Below the pieces are notes generated by a model. The model had not been told where the DNA came from. It made no database searches and saw nothing but the letters and a program-made list of their open reading frames with translations. A stretch of 64,000 bases of DNA from Clavibacter phaseoli (lineage in GTDB: Bacteria > Actinomycetota > Actinomycetes > Actinomycetales > Microbacteriaceae), in contig NZ_CP040786.1 in assembly GCF_021922925.1 (NCBI RefSeq), positions 682,001-746,000 on the forward strand, in the 5' to 3' direction. How positions within the stretch are numbered: position 1 is the stretch's first letter; each line of letters opens with the position of its first letter. Position numbers and translations under genes: made by a program. Positions 34,720 to 42,960 of this stretch are shown one piece after another.

Positions 34720-36372
34720 ATGCCTCGTCCTCCCCGCCCCGTCATCGCCCTCACCGCCCTCGTCGCGGCGACCGGTCTGATGGCCGGGTGCTCCGCGGGC
34801 GGCGGAGGGGATCGAGCGGCGAGCGGCGAACCGAAGGCCGGCGGCACGCTCACCTACCTCGAGCCGCAGACCTGGACGACGCTCTACCCGCCGGCCGCGG
34901 GCTTCTACCCGAACGGCGCGGTCGTCAACAACATCACCGACCGGCTGCTCTGGCAGGACCCGGAGACGCTCGAGCTCGAGCCGTGGATCGCGACGGCGCT
35001 GCCCGAGGTCAACGCCGACGCGACCGAGTACACGTTCGACATCCGCACCGACGTCACCTACTCCGACGGCACGCCGCTCACGGCGGAGAACGTCGTCGCG
35101 AACTTCGACCTCTACGGGAAGGGCGACGTCGACCGCGCGCTCACCGTCAGCGAGGCGATCAACAACTACGACCGCGGCGAGGTCGTCGACGCGGACACCG
35201 TCAGGTTCCACTTCACGGCGCCCTCGCCGGGCTTCGCGCAGGCCACCTCGACCATCAACTCGGGGCTCGTCTCCGACTCCACGCTCGCCAAGGCCGACGA
35301 CGGGTTCGGGCCCGGGCAGGCGGAGACGGTCATCGGGAGCGGGCCGTTCACGGTGTCCGGGGAGTCGGTGGGCACGCAGATCCAGCTCGCCGCCCGCGAG
35401 GACTACGACTGGGCGCCGCCCGCGGCCGAGCACCAGGGCCGGCCGCTCGTCGACGGGGTGGACCTCATCGTCGCCGCCGAGGACAGCGTGCGGGTCGGGA
35501 CGGTCGTCGCCGGGCAGGCCGACGTCGCGCGGCAGATCGAGGCGCCCGACGAGGCGCAGTTCCGCACGGGCGACCTCCAGCTCGTCGCCGCGGCGACCAA
35601 CGGCGTCGACAACGGCATCAACCTCCGCTTCCGCACGCCCCAGCTCGCGGACGTGCGCGTGCGGCAGGCGATCATCGCGGGCGTCGACCGGCAGGCGATC
35701 CTCGACACCCTCTTCAGCGACAGCTACCCGCTCGCGACCGGCGTGCTCGCCAAGAGCGCTCTCGGCTACGTCGACACCTCCTCGTACTACGCGCACGACG
35801 CCGACAAGGCGGCCGCGCTCCTCGACGAGGCCGGCTGGATCCCCGGATCCGACGGCGTCCGCGAGAAGGACGGCCGCGAGCTGGAGCTCGTCGTGAACGA
35901 GGCGCTCCCGCAGCCGCGCTCCAAGGAGGTCGTGACGCTGATCCAGTCGCAGCTCGCGGAGATCGGCGTGAAGGTGGAGCTGTTCTCGGGCGACCAGGCC
36001 GCGCAGACGAAGGCCTCGCAGGACCCGGACGCGCTCGAGGCGTACCACTCGATGGTCGGCCGCTCGGACTACGACGTCCTCAAGTCGCAGTACTCCTCTA
36101 GCAACCGCAATGTGCTGCTCAACCGGAACCCGGCGGACGGCAGCATCGCCGACCCGGAGCTGGACGCGCTCCTCACCCGCATCGCCTCGGAGCCCACCAC
36201 GGAGGGCCGGCAGGCCGCGTCGGAGGCGGCGCAGCAGCGCATCGCCGACCAGGCCTACGTGCTGCCGCTGTTCGAGGAGCCGCAGGTCTACGGACTCCGC
36301 GGCGACGTGCAGGGCTTCGCCACCGAGTCGGTCGGCCGCCCCGTGTTCGCGGGCGTCTGGCTCGACCGCTGA
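34720..36372 (+). CDS. ABC transporter substrate-binding lipoprotein (family 5, KPN_01854-type)
   Basis: A 550-residue SBP_bac_5 protein. The lipobox LMAGC with lipidated C24 follows a short signal peptide, so it sits outside the membrane. Typical segments are GGTLTYLEPQTWTTLYP, TYSDGTPLTAENVVANF, FTVSGES and LLDEAGWIPGSDGVREKDG (given in part). ATG with CAGGAG upstream. By recall this subgroup (TIGR04028) always travels with the luciferase-like and two alkylhydroperoxidase-domain genes seen downstream. It probably binds a small organosulfur or peptide-like compound; the ligand is unknown. Confidence 0.88.
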   Translation: MPRPPRPVIALTALVAATGLMAGCSAGGGGDRAASGEPKAGGTLTYLEPQTWTTLYPPAAGFYPNGAVVNNITDRLLWQDPETLELEPWIATALPEVNADATEYTFDIRTDVTYSDGTPLTAENVVANFDLYGKGDVDRALTVSEAINNYDRGEVVDADTVRFHFTAPSPGFAQATSTINSGLVSDSTLAKADDGFGPGQAETVIGSGPFTVSGESVGTQIQLAAREDYDWAPPAAEHQGRPLVDGVDLIVAAEDSVRVGTVVAGQADVARQIEAPDEAQFRTGDLQLVAAATNGVDNGINLRFRTPQLADVRVRQAIIAGVDRQAILDTLFSDSYPLATGVLAKSALGYVDTSSYYAHDADKAAALLDEAGWIPGSDGVREKDGRELELVVNEALPQPRSKEVVTLIQSQLAEIGVKVELFSGDQAAQTKASQDPDALEAYHSMVGRSDYDVLKSQYSSSNRNVLLNRNPADGSIADPELDALLTRIASEPTTEGRQAASEAAQQRIADQAYVLPLFEEPQVYGLRGDVQGFATESVGRPVFAGVWLDR

Positions 36373-36415
36373 TGCGGCGCGCCGTTCTCCCCACGGCGCC
36401 GGTCGGGGGACCGCG

Positions 36416-37351
36416 ATGAGCTACGTCCTCCGCCGCGCCGGCCAGGCCGTCGTCGTGCTCGTCCTCGCCTACGTCGTGGCCTACGTGCTGCTCGCGGCGC
36501 TCCCCGGCGACGCGGTGCTCGCCCGCTACGGCAGCCCGGAGCTCGGCCTCTCGCCGGAGCAGCTCGCGGCGATCCGCGAGTCGTACGGCGCCGACCGCCC
36601 GCTCATCGTGCGGCTCGGCGAGTCCGCCGCCGCGTTCGCGCAGGGGCAGCTCGGGTACTCGGTGCAGAGCGGCGCGGCCGTGTCGACGCTGCTCGCCACG
36701 GCGATCCCGTCGACGCTCGTGCTCGCGGTGCTCGGCCTCCTGGTCGCCGTGGTGCTGGCCGTGCCGATCGCGTTCCTCGCGACGTACGGCGGTGCCCGGT
36801 GGATCCGCCGGGTCTTCCGCGACCTGCCGCCGCTGCTCGTCTCGCTGCCCGTGTTCTGGGTGGGGATCATCCTCATCCAGGTGCTGTCGTTCCGGCTCGG
36901 GCTGGTGCCGATCATCGGCGCGAGCCCCGGCGAGGCGCTGATCCTGCCCGTGCTCACCATCGCCGTGCCGATCGCGGCGCCGCTCGCGCAGGTGCTCATC
37001 CGCAGCATCGACGACGTCTCGGCCATGCCGTTCGTCGAGGTGGTGCGGGCGCGCGGCGCCGGCACCCCGTGGCTGCTGCTGCACGGCGTCGGCCGGAACG
37101 CGCTGCTGCCCACGCTGACGATGGCCGGGCTCCTGTTCGGCGAGCTCGTCGGCGGGGCGGTCGTCACCGAGGCCGTGTTCGGCCGCGCGGGCGTCGGCCA
37201 GCTCACCGTGCAGGCCGTCGCGAGCCGCGACAGCCCGGTGCTGCTCGCGGTCGTCGTGCTCTCCACGGTCGCCTACGTCGTGATCAACCTCGCGGTCGAC
37301 CTGCTCTACCCCGTTCTCGACGCGCGCCTGCGCAGAGGAGGTGCGCGATGA
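36416..37351 (+). CDS. ABC transporter permease, DppB type
   Basis: A 311-residue inner-membrane permease with about six helices. The N-terminal YVLRRAGQAVVVLVLAY and LLAALPGDAV openings are the DppB hallmark, and the EAA loop is seen as FVEVVRARGAGTPWLLLHGV. ATG with GGGGGA 6 nt upstream. Ends overlapping the second permease by 4 bp. Pairs with it to form the channel. Confidence 0.93.
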   Translation: MSYVLRRAGQAVVVLVLAYVVAYVLLAALPGDAVLARYGSPELGLSPEQLAAIRESYGADRPLIVRLGESAAAFAQGQLGYSVQSGAAVSTLLATAIPSTLVLAVLGLLVAVVLAVPIAFLATYGGARWIRRVFRDLPPLLVSLPVFWVGIILIQVLSFRLGLVPIIGASPGEALILPVLTIAVPIAAPLAQVLIRSIDDVSAMPFVEVVRARGAGTPWLLLHGVGRNALLPTLTMAGLLFGELVGGAVVTEAVFGRAGVGQLTVQAVASRDSPVLLAVVVLSTVAYVVINLAVDLLYPVLDARLRRGGAR

Positions 37352-38196
37352 GCGCCACGCTCGCCACCATCGACGCGCCCCGCGCGCGTCCCCGCAGCCG
37401 GGCGCGCCTCGCCGGCGGCCTCGTGATCCCCGTGCTCGTCGTGCTCGTGATGCTGCTGTGGGCGCTCGTCCCCGGGCTCTTCGCGTCCGGCAGCCCGACC
37501 GCGTCCGTCGCGCCGTCGCTGCAGGCGCCGAGCGCCGCGCACTGGTTCGGCACCGACTCCACCGGCCGTGACCTCTACACGCGCGTCGTGTTCGGGGCGT
37601 CGCAGTCCGTCGTCGGCGCGGTCGTCGCGGTGCTCGTCGGGCTCGTCGTCGGCACGCTGCTCGGCGTGGTCGCGGGCACGGTCGGCGGCATCGTCGACGA
37701 CGTGCTCATGCGGCTCGTCGACGTGCTGCTCGCGATCCCGGGCCTGCTGCTCAGCTTGAGCATCGTGATCCTGCTGGGCTTCGGCACCACGAACGCCGCG
37801 ATCGCGGTGGGCGTCACGTCCATCGCCGTGTTCGCCCGGCTGTCGCGGGCGGAGGTGGTGCGCGTGCGGATCAGCGAGTACGTCGAGGCGGCGTACGGAT
37901 CCGGCGGCACCCTCGTGCAGGTGCTGCGCCGGCACGTGCTGCCGAACTCGCTGACGCCCGTGATCGCGCTCGCCGCGCTGCAGTTCGGATCCGCGATCCT
38001 GCAGATCTCCACGCTCGGCTTCCTCGGCTACGGCGCCCCGCCGCCCACGCCCGAGTGGGGCCTGCTCGTCGCGGAGGGCCGCGACTACGTTGCCACCGCG
38101 TGGTGGCTCACGGTGCTCCCGGGCGCCGTGGTCGTGGCCGTCGTGCTCGCGACCAACCGCATCAGCCAGTCGATCCGCGGAGGGCAGCTCGCATGA
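37348..38196 (+). CDS. ABC transporter permease, DppC type
   Basis: A 282-residue partner permease. HWFGTDSTGRDLYTRVVFGA is the DppC signature after the first helix and YVEAAYGSGGTLVQVLRRHV is the EAA loop that contacts the ATPase. ATG overlaps the preceding stop (ATGA); AGAGGAGG lies upstream. Confidence 0.93.
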   Translation: MSATLATIDAPRARPRSRARLAGGLVIPVLVVLVMLLWALVPGLFASGSPTASVAPSLQAPSAAHWFGTDSTGRDLYTRVVFGASQSVVGAVVAVLVGLVVGTLLGVVAGTVGGIVDDVLMRLVDVLLAIPGLLLSLSIVILLGFGTTNAAIAVGVTSIAVFARLSRAEVVRVRISEYVEAAYGSGGTLVQVLRRHVLPNSLTPVIALAALQFGSAILQISTLGFLGYGAPPPTPEWGLLVAEGRDYVATAWWLTVLPGAVVVAVVLATNRISQSIRGGQLA

Positions 38197-39866
38197 CCGA
38201 TCCCACGCATCCGCTCCTCGCCGTGCGCGACCTGCAGGTGGACTACCGGACGGCGGCGGGTAGCCGCCGCGCGGTCGACGGCGTCTCCTTCGAGGTCGCG
38301 GCGGGACGCGTCACGGCGCTCGTCGGCGAGTCCGGATCCGGCAAGTCCTCCGTCGCGCAGGCCGTGGTCGGGCTCCTCGCCCGCAACGGCACCATCGCGG
38401 GCGGCGGCATCGCGCTCGGCGGCACCGAGCTGGTCGGCATCGGGGAGTCGCGGCTGCGCGGCATCCGCGGCCGCCGCATCGGGCTCGTGCCGCAGGATCC
38501 GGGGAGCTCGCTCGACCCCGTGGCCACCATCGGCGCGAGCGTCGCCGAGGGGCTGCGGATCCACGGATCCCGCGACCGACGCCGGAACCGCGCCCGCGTG
38601 CTCGACCTCCTCGCGCGCGTCGGCATCGACGACCCGGAGACGCGCGCCCGGCAGTACCCGCACGAGCTGTCCGGCGGCATGCGCCAGCGCGTGCTCATCG
38701 CCGCGGCGATCGCGCTCGAGCCCGAGCTGATCATCGCCGACGAGCCCACGAGCGCCCTCGACGTGACCGTGCAGCGCCGCGTGCTCGACCTGCTCGACCG
38801 GCTCCGGGAGGAGACCGGCGCGGGCCTGCTGATGATCACGCACGACCTGGCGGTGGCCGCCGAGCGCGCCGACGAGGTCGTCGTGATGCAGCGCGGCCGC
38901 GTGCAGGAGACGGGACCGGCCGCGCGCGTGCTCGCGTCGCCGGCCTCGGCCTACACGCGGGCGCTCCTCGCGGACGCGCCGTCGTTCCGGCAGGTGGTGG
39001 AGCGCGCGCCCGCGGTCGTGGATCCCGCCGCGCCGCCGCTCGTCGAGGTCACCGGCCTCCGCCGGGAGTTCCGCCGCCGCGGCGCATCCCCGCTGGTGGC
39101 CGTCGACGACGTCTCCTTCCGGGTTCCGCGCGGCACGACGCACGCGATCGTGGGGGAGTCGGGCTCCGGCAAGACCACGACCGGGCGCGTCATCGCGGGC
39201 TTCGACCGGCCGACGGCGGGCGAGGTCCGCGTCGGCGGCGTCGACGTGGCCGGCCTCCGCGGTCGGGGGCTGCGTGGGTTCCGGCGCACGGCGCAGCTCG
39301 TGCACCAGAACCCGTTCGGGTCGCTGGATCCGCGGCAGACGGTCGCGGAGATCGTGCGCGAGCCGCTCCTCAACTTCCGCGACGGCGCGGGCGCGGGCGA
39401 CACGGCCGCGCGCCGGGATGCGGTCGCCGAGCACCTGCGGCTCGTCGACCTGCCGCCCGAGACCGCCGACCGGCGCCCGCGGGAGCTCTCCGGCGGGCAG
39501 CGGCAGCGCGTCGCGATCGCCCGCGCGCTCATCCTCCGGCCCGAGCTGGTGGTGTTCGACGAGGCCGTCTCGGCGCTCGACGTGACGGTGCAGGCGCAGG
39601 TGCTGCGGCTGCTCGCGCGGCTGCAGTCCGAGCTCGGGCTCACGTACGTGTTCATCTCGCACGACCTCGCGGTCGTGCGGCAGATCGCCGACACGGTCTC
39701 CGTGCTCCGGCGCGGCCGACAGGTCGAGGGAGGACGGGTGGACGACGTGTTCCACGACCCGCAGCACGAGTACACGCAGGAGCTGATCCGGGCGATCCCC
39801 GGTCGCGGGATCCGCGGGGCCGGCGCCGCCCCCGCCGCGCGCACCGACGAGGGGGCCCGCGCGTGA
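38193..39866 (+). CDS. Fused two-domain ABC transporter ATP-binding protein (DppD-DppF type)
   Basis: A 557-residue protein with two complete nucleotide-binding domains, so one chain replaces the usual DppD and DppF pair. First domain: GESGSGKSS, VPQDPGSSLDP and LSGGMRQRV. Second domain: GESGSGKTT, VHQNPFGSLDP and LSGGQRQRV. Oligopeptide-type C-terminal segments follow each (HEYTQELIRAIP at the end). Coupled by ATGA to the permease and by a 4-bp overlap to the monooxygenase gene. It powers the importer encoded by the three preceding genes. Confidence 0.95.
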   Translation: MTDPTHPLLAVRDLQVDYRTAAGSRRAVDGVSFEVAAGRVTALVGESGSGKSSVAQAVVGLLARNGTIAGGGIALGGTELVGIGESRLRGIRGRRIGLVPQDPGSSLDPVATIGASVAEGLRIHGSRDRRRNRARVLDLLARVGIDDPETRARQYPHELSGGMRQRVLIAAAIALEPELIIADEPTSALDVTVQRRVLDLLDRLREETGAGLLMITHDLAVAAERADEVVVMQRGRVQETGPAARVLASPASAYTRALLADAPSFRQVVERAPAVVDPAAPPLVEVTGLRREFRRRGASPLVAVDDVSFRVPRGTTHAIVGESGSGKTTTGRVIAGFDRPTAGEVRVGGVDVAGLRGRGLRGFRRTAQLVHQNPFGSLDPRQTVAEIVREPLLNFRDGAGAGDTAARRDAVAEHLRLVDLPPETADRRPRELSGGQRQRVAIARALILRPELVVFDEAVSALDVTVQAQVLRLLARLQSELGLTYVFISHDLAVVRQIADTVSVLRRGRQVEGGRVDDVFHDPQHEYTQELIRAIPGRGIRGAGAAPAARTDEGARA

Positions 39867-40930
39867 CCGGCGCCCGGCTCGGCTTCTTCGGCCGCGTGCT
39901 CGACGCGGGCACGCCCGCCGAGCGCTACGAGGCGGCGCTGGAGCAGATCCAGCACGCCGAGCGTCACGGCTTCGCCTCGGTGTGGCTCGCGCAGCACCAC
40001 TTCGGCGAGGAGGGCGGCGGGCTCCCGTCGCCGTTCGTGTTCCTCGCGGCGGCCGCGGCCCGCACCACCCGCATCGGGCTCGGCACGGCCGTGCTCACGC
40101 TCCCGCTCGAGGATCCGCTGCGCGCCGCCGAGGACGCCTCCGTCCTCGACCTCCTCAGCGGCGGCCGCGTGCAGCTCGGTCTCGCGTCCGGCGGCACGCC
40201 CGCCTCGTTCCCGGCGTTCGGGCGCGACTCCGGCGACCGCCACGCGCTGTTCCAGGACCACCTGCAGGTGCTGCTCGACGCAATCGAGGGACGCGGGGTG
40301 CGCGGCACGGGGTCGCGCATCTACCCGCCGGCCGACGGCCTCGCGGCGCGCATCTGGCAGGGCACGTTCTCCGTCTCGGGCGGCGCGCGCATCGGATCCC
40401 GCGGCGACGGCCTCCTGCTCTCCCGCACCCAGCCGCGCCCCGACACCGCGCCCGACGCGCCGCTGCACGAGCTGCAGCTGCCGATCATCGAGGCGTACCG
40501 GGAGGCGCTGCCCGCCGGCGCGCCCCAGCGGATCCTCGCGTCCCGGACGGCGCTCGTCGTGGATCCCGCCGACCGCGCCGCCGCGCGCGAGCTCGCCGAG
40601 CCCGCCCTCCGCCGCTTCGCCCGCAGCGTCATCGGCGAGCGGGCCGACGCGCTCGACCTCGACGCCGTGCTCCGCGTGACCGACACGCACCTGGGCACGG
40701 TCGACGAGGTCGCCGACGGCCTCGCGGCCGACCGCACCCTCGACCAGGCGACCGACGTCTCGTTCCAGGTTCACTCGATCCCCGCCACGCACGCGCTCAC
40801 GCTGCGGAGCCTCGAGCTGCTGGGCGCGGAGGTCGCGCCCCGCCTCGGGCTCGCGACCGGCGCCGCCGAGTCGCTGCGCGCCGCCCACCTGCCCGCATCC
40901 ACCCCGACCCTCGCTGGAGGAGCTGCATGA
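39863..40930 (+). CDS. FMN-dependent luciferase-like monooxygenase (KPN_01858 family)
   Basis: A 355-residue LLM-class flavoprotein with TIM-barrel sequence features: LGFFGRVLDAGTPAERYEA, FASVWLAQHHFGEEGGG, TTRIGLGTAVLTLPLEDPLR and LDLLSGGRVQLGLASGG. By recall this is the TIGR04027 group linked to this transporter type. It probably oxidises the imported compound with reduced FMN and oxygen. GTG overlaps the ATPase stop. No flavin reductase gene is visible nearby, so reduced flavin would come from elsewhere. Confidence 0.87.
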   Translation: MTGARLGFFGRVLDAGTPAERYEAALEQIQHAERHGFASVWLAQHHFGEEGGGLPSPFVFLAAAAARTTRIGLGTAVLTLPLEDPLRAAEDASVLDLLSGGRVQLGLASGGTPASFPAFGRDSGDRHALFQDHLQVLLDAIEGRGVRGTGSRIYPPADGLAARIWQGTFSVSGGARIGSRGDGLLLSRTQPRPDTAPDAPLHELQLPIIEAYREALPAGAPQRILASRTALVVDPADRAAARELAEPALRRFARSVIGERADALDLDAVLRVTDTHLGTVDEVADGLAADRTLDQATDVSFQVHSIPATHALTLRSLELLGAEVAPRLGLATGAAESLRAAHLPASTPTLAGGAA

Positions 40931-41583
40931 CCCACCCCGCCGACGTCGTCGACCTCCTGGCCGGCCTCGCCCCCGACCACCCCCTGAGCCGGATCCGCGA
41001 CCTCCGGCCCGACGCCCGCGCGAACGCGCAGCGCAGCTTCGAGGCGCTGCTCGAGCCCGCGGAACCCGGCGCGTTCACGTACGCCGAGCGCTACGCGGTC
41101 GCGGCCTTCGTGGCGCGGCTGCACGGATCCGACCGCGCCGCCGCCTTCTACGCCGACCTCCTCGGCGACGCCGACGCGTCGCTCGCGCCGGTCGTCGACC
41201 GGGCCGCGCGCGACGGCGCCACCGCGGGACCGACCGGCGCGTACCGCGAGCCGGGCCTCGCCGCCGAGAGCGTCGCGACGGATCCGTGGACCCCTGACGC
41301 CGCCACGCGCGACGCCGTCGGCCCCCGCCTCGCCGCCGCCCTCGCCCACGCGCACCTACTGGTGATCCGGCCGCGCGAGTCGAGCCCGGACGCCCTGCGC
41401 GCGCTCGGCGCCGCCGGGTGGACGCCCGATGAGATCGTGAGCCTCTCGCAGCTGATCGCGTTCCTCGCGTTCCAGCTGCGCGTTGCGTGGGGGCTGGCCG
41501 TCCTGGCCGCGGAGCCCGCCGCCGCGCCCGCGGATCCCGCCCGCACCGCATCCACCCCCGACCCGGCAGGAGCCGCCCGATGA
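40927..41583 (+). CDS. CMD domain protein (Avi_7170 family)
   Basis: A 218-residue, helical, Ala-rich protein of the carboxymuconolactone decarboxylase/AhpD fold (TIGR04029 by recall). FTYAERYAVAAFVARLHGSDRA and DEIVSLSQLIAFLAFQLRVAWGL are the recognisable parts. It lacks the CxxC pair of AhpD, while the next gene has it, so the two may form a complementary pair. ATGA coupling on both sides. The function is unknown. Confidence 0.8.
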   Translation: MTHPADVVDLLAGLAPDHPLSRIRDLRPDARANAQRSFEALLEPAEPGAFTYAERYAVAAFVARLHGSDRAAAFYADLLGDADASLAPVVDRAARDGATAGPTGAYREPGLAAESVATDPWTPDAATRDAVGPRLAAALAHAHLLVIRPRESSPDALRALGAAGWTPDEIVSLSQLIAFLAFQLRVAWGLAVLAAEPAAAPADPARTASTPDPAGAAR

Positions 41584-42212
41584 CCGCCGCCGATCCCGTC
41601 ACCGACCCCGTCGACCTCGCGCGGCCCGACGCCTTCACGCAGGAGGGCCTCGGCTGGGTGCCGTGGCTCGCGCCCGTCGACGAGGCCGACCTCGACGACG
41701 TGCAGCGCGCCGCCCTCGTGGAGCCCGCCCGCGCGCGCATGCCGTACTTCCGGCTGCTGGCCCGGGATCCCGCCGCGCTCGAGGCCCGCACGCTCACCGA
41801 CCTCGACATCTTCCACAACCCGGACGGCGGGATCGGCCGGGCCGAGCGCGAGCTCGCCGCGGCCGCGACCTCCCGCGCCAACGGCTGCGTCTTCTGCGCG
41901 TCCGTGCACGCGGCCGCCGCCACGCGATTCTCCGGCCGCGGCGACGACGTGCAGCGCTTCCTCGACCAGGGCACGGGCGCGCTGCTCGGCGACGAGCGGT
42001 GGGACGCCGTGGTCGCCGCATCGGTGGCGCTCGCGGCGACGGCGCTCGCGTTCGGATCCGCCGACGTCGTCCGTCTCCGCGCGGCCGGCCTCGACGACGC
42101 GGCTGTGGTCGACGTGATCAACGGCGCCGCGTTCTTCAACTGGGCGAACCGGCTGATGCTGTCCCTCGGCGAACCCGAGGTGCCCGCCTCCCGGCGCGGA
42201 GCGGGCGCGTGA
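41580..42212 (+). CDS. Alkylhydroperoxidase domain protein (Avi_7169 family)
   Basis: A 210-residue AhpD-like protein with the redox motif C103-V-F-C106-x3-H110 (SRANGCVFCASVH), the AhpD active-site arrangement. TIGR04030 group by recall. It may remove a peroxide or related product of the monooxygenase. Coupled to the preceding gene by ATGA and to the VOC gene by GTGA, so it belongs to the importer operon. Confidence 0.85.
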   Translation: MTAADPVTDPVDLARPDAFTQEGLGWVPWLAPVDEADLDDVQRAALVEPARARMPYFRLLARDPAALEARTLTDLDIFHNPDGGIGRAERELAAAATSRANGCVFCASVHAAAATRFSGRGDDVQRFLDQGTGALLGDERWDAVVAASVALAATALAFGSADVVRLRAAGLDDAAVVDVINGAAFFNWANRLMLSLGEPEVPASRRGAGA

Positions 42213-42877
42213 CCGGGGTCGGCGGGTCCGCCGTCCCGACGCTCCTCGACCACGTCGTCATCGCGGGGCCGGATCTCGCGGCGCTCGTCGCGTGGTTCGC
42301 CGATCGCACGGGCGTCGAGGCGGAGCCCGGCGGCGTCCACCCCACCGGCACGGCCAACGCGCTCGTCGCGTTCACGGTCGACGGCGTGCGCGGCCCGCGG
42401 TACCTCGAGCTCATCGGGCCGGATCCGGCGCGCGTCGACCGCGCCGTGCCGACGCGCTTCGGCATCGCGGAGCTGACCGCGCCGCGCGTCGTCACGTACG
42501 CGGTCCACCCGGCCGGCATCGCCGACGTCGCGTCTCGGGGGCGCGACGCCGGCGAGGATCCGGGCCCGGTCGCCGACCTGTCCCGCCGCACGCCCGCGGG
42601 CGCGCTCCTCGAGTGGCGGCTCACACACCCGCGCGGCGCCCGGCCGGACGTGCCGTTCCTCATCGACTGGGGATCCACGCCGAACCCGGGCACGACGATT
42701 GGCCCGGCCGTCGAGCTGCTCGCGTTCACGCAGACCGCGGTGGATCCCGCGCCCACGGAGGCCGCGCGCGCCGCCCTCGACCTGCCGGCCGGATCGCTCG
42801 CGGACCTCGCCGCAGGCCCGCGCGACGGCTACGCGCTGCGGGTGCGCGCGGCGGACGGGACGCCGGTCGACCTCTGA
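42209..42877 (+). CDS. VOC superfamily (glyoxalase-like) protein
   Basis: A 222-residue protein with a glyoxalase-3-like layout: LLDHVVIAGPDLAALVAWFADRTGV at the start, RYLELIGPDP as the second strand pair, and PAGALLEWRLTHPRG in the middle. The metal-site residues H and E can be seen in LDHVVI and YLELIG. GTG overlaps the preceding stop, so it is the last gene of the importer operon. The substrate is unknown; a ring- or C-S-bond-cleaving step is a guess. Confidence 0.78.
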   Translation: MTGVGGSAVPTLLDHVVIAGPDLAALVAWFADRTGVEAEPGGVHPTGTANALVAFTVDGVRGPRYLELIGPDPARVDRAVPTRFGIAELTAPRVVTYAVHPAGIADVASRGRDAGEDPGPVADLSRRTPAGALLEWRLTHPRGARPDVPFLIDWGSTPNPGTTIGPAVELLAFTQTAVDPAPTEAARAALDLPAGSLADLAAGPRDGYALRVRAADGTPVDL

Positions 42878-42904
42878 CCGGCGCACGTCGTGATGCGAGA
42901 CGTC

Positions 42905-42954
42905 ACGACACGAGGCGGTGGCCGGGATCGCTCCCGGCCACCGCCTCGTGTCGT
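42905..42954. terminator. Perfect 23-bp hairpin between convergent operons
   Basis: A 23-nt left arm (42905-42927), a TCGC loop and an exactly complementary right arm (42932-42954). It lies 27 nt after the VOC stop and 6 nt from the MFS stop. No T-tract is needed for so strong a stem if it acts as a two-way terminator. Confidence 0.8.
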
Positions 42955-42960
42955 TCAGCC

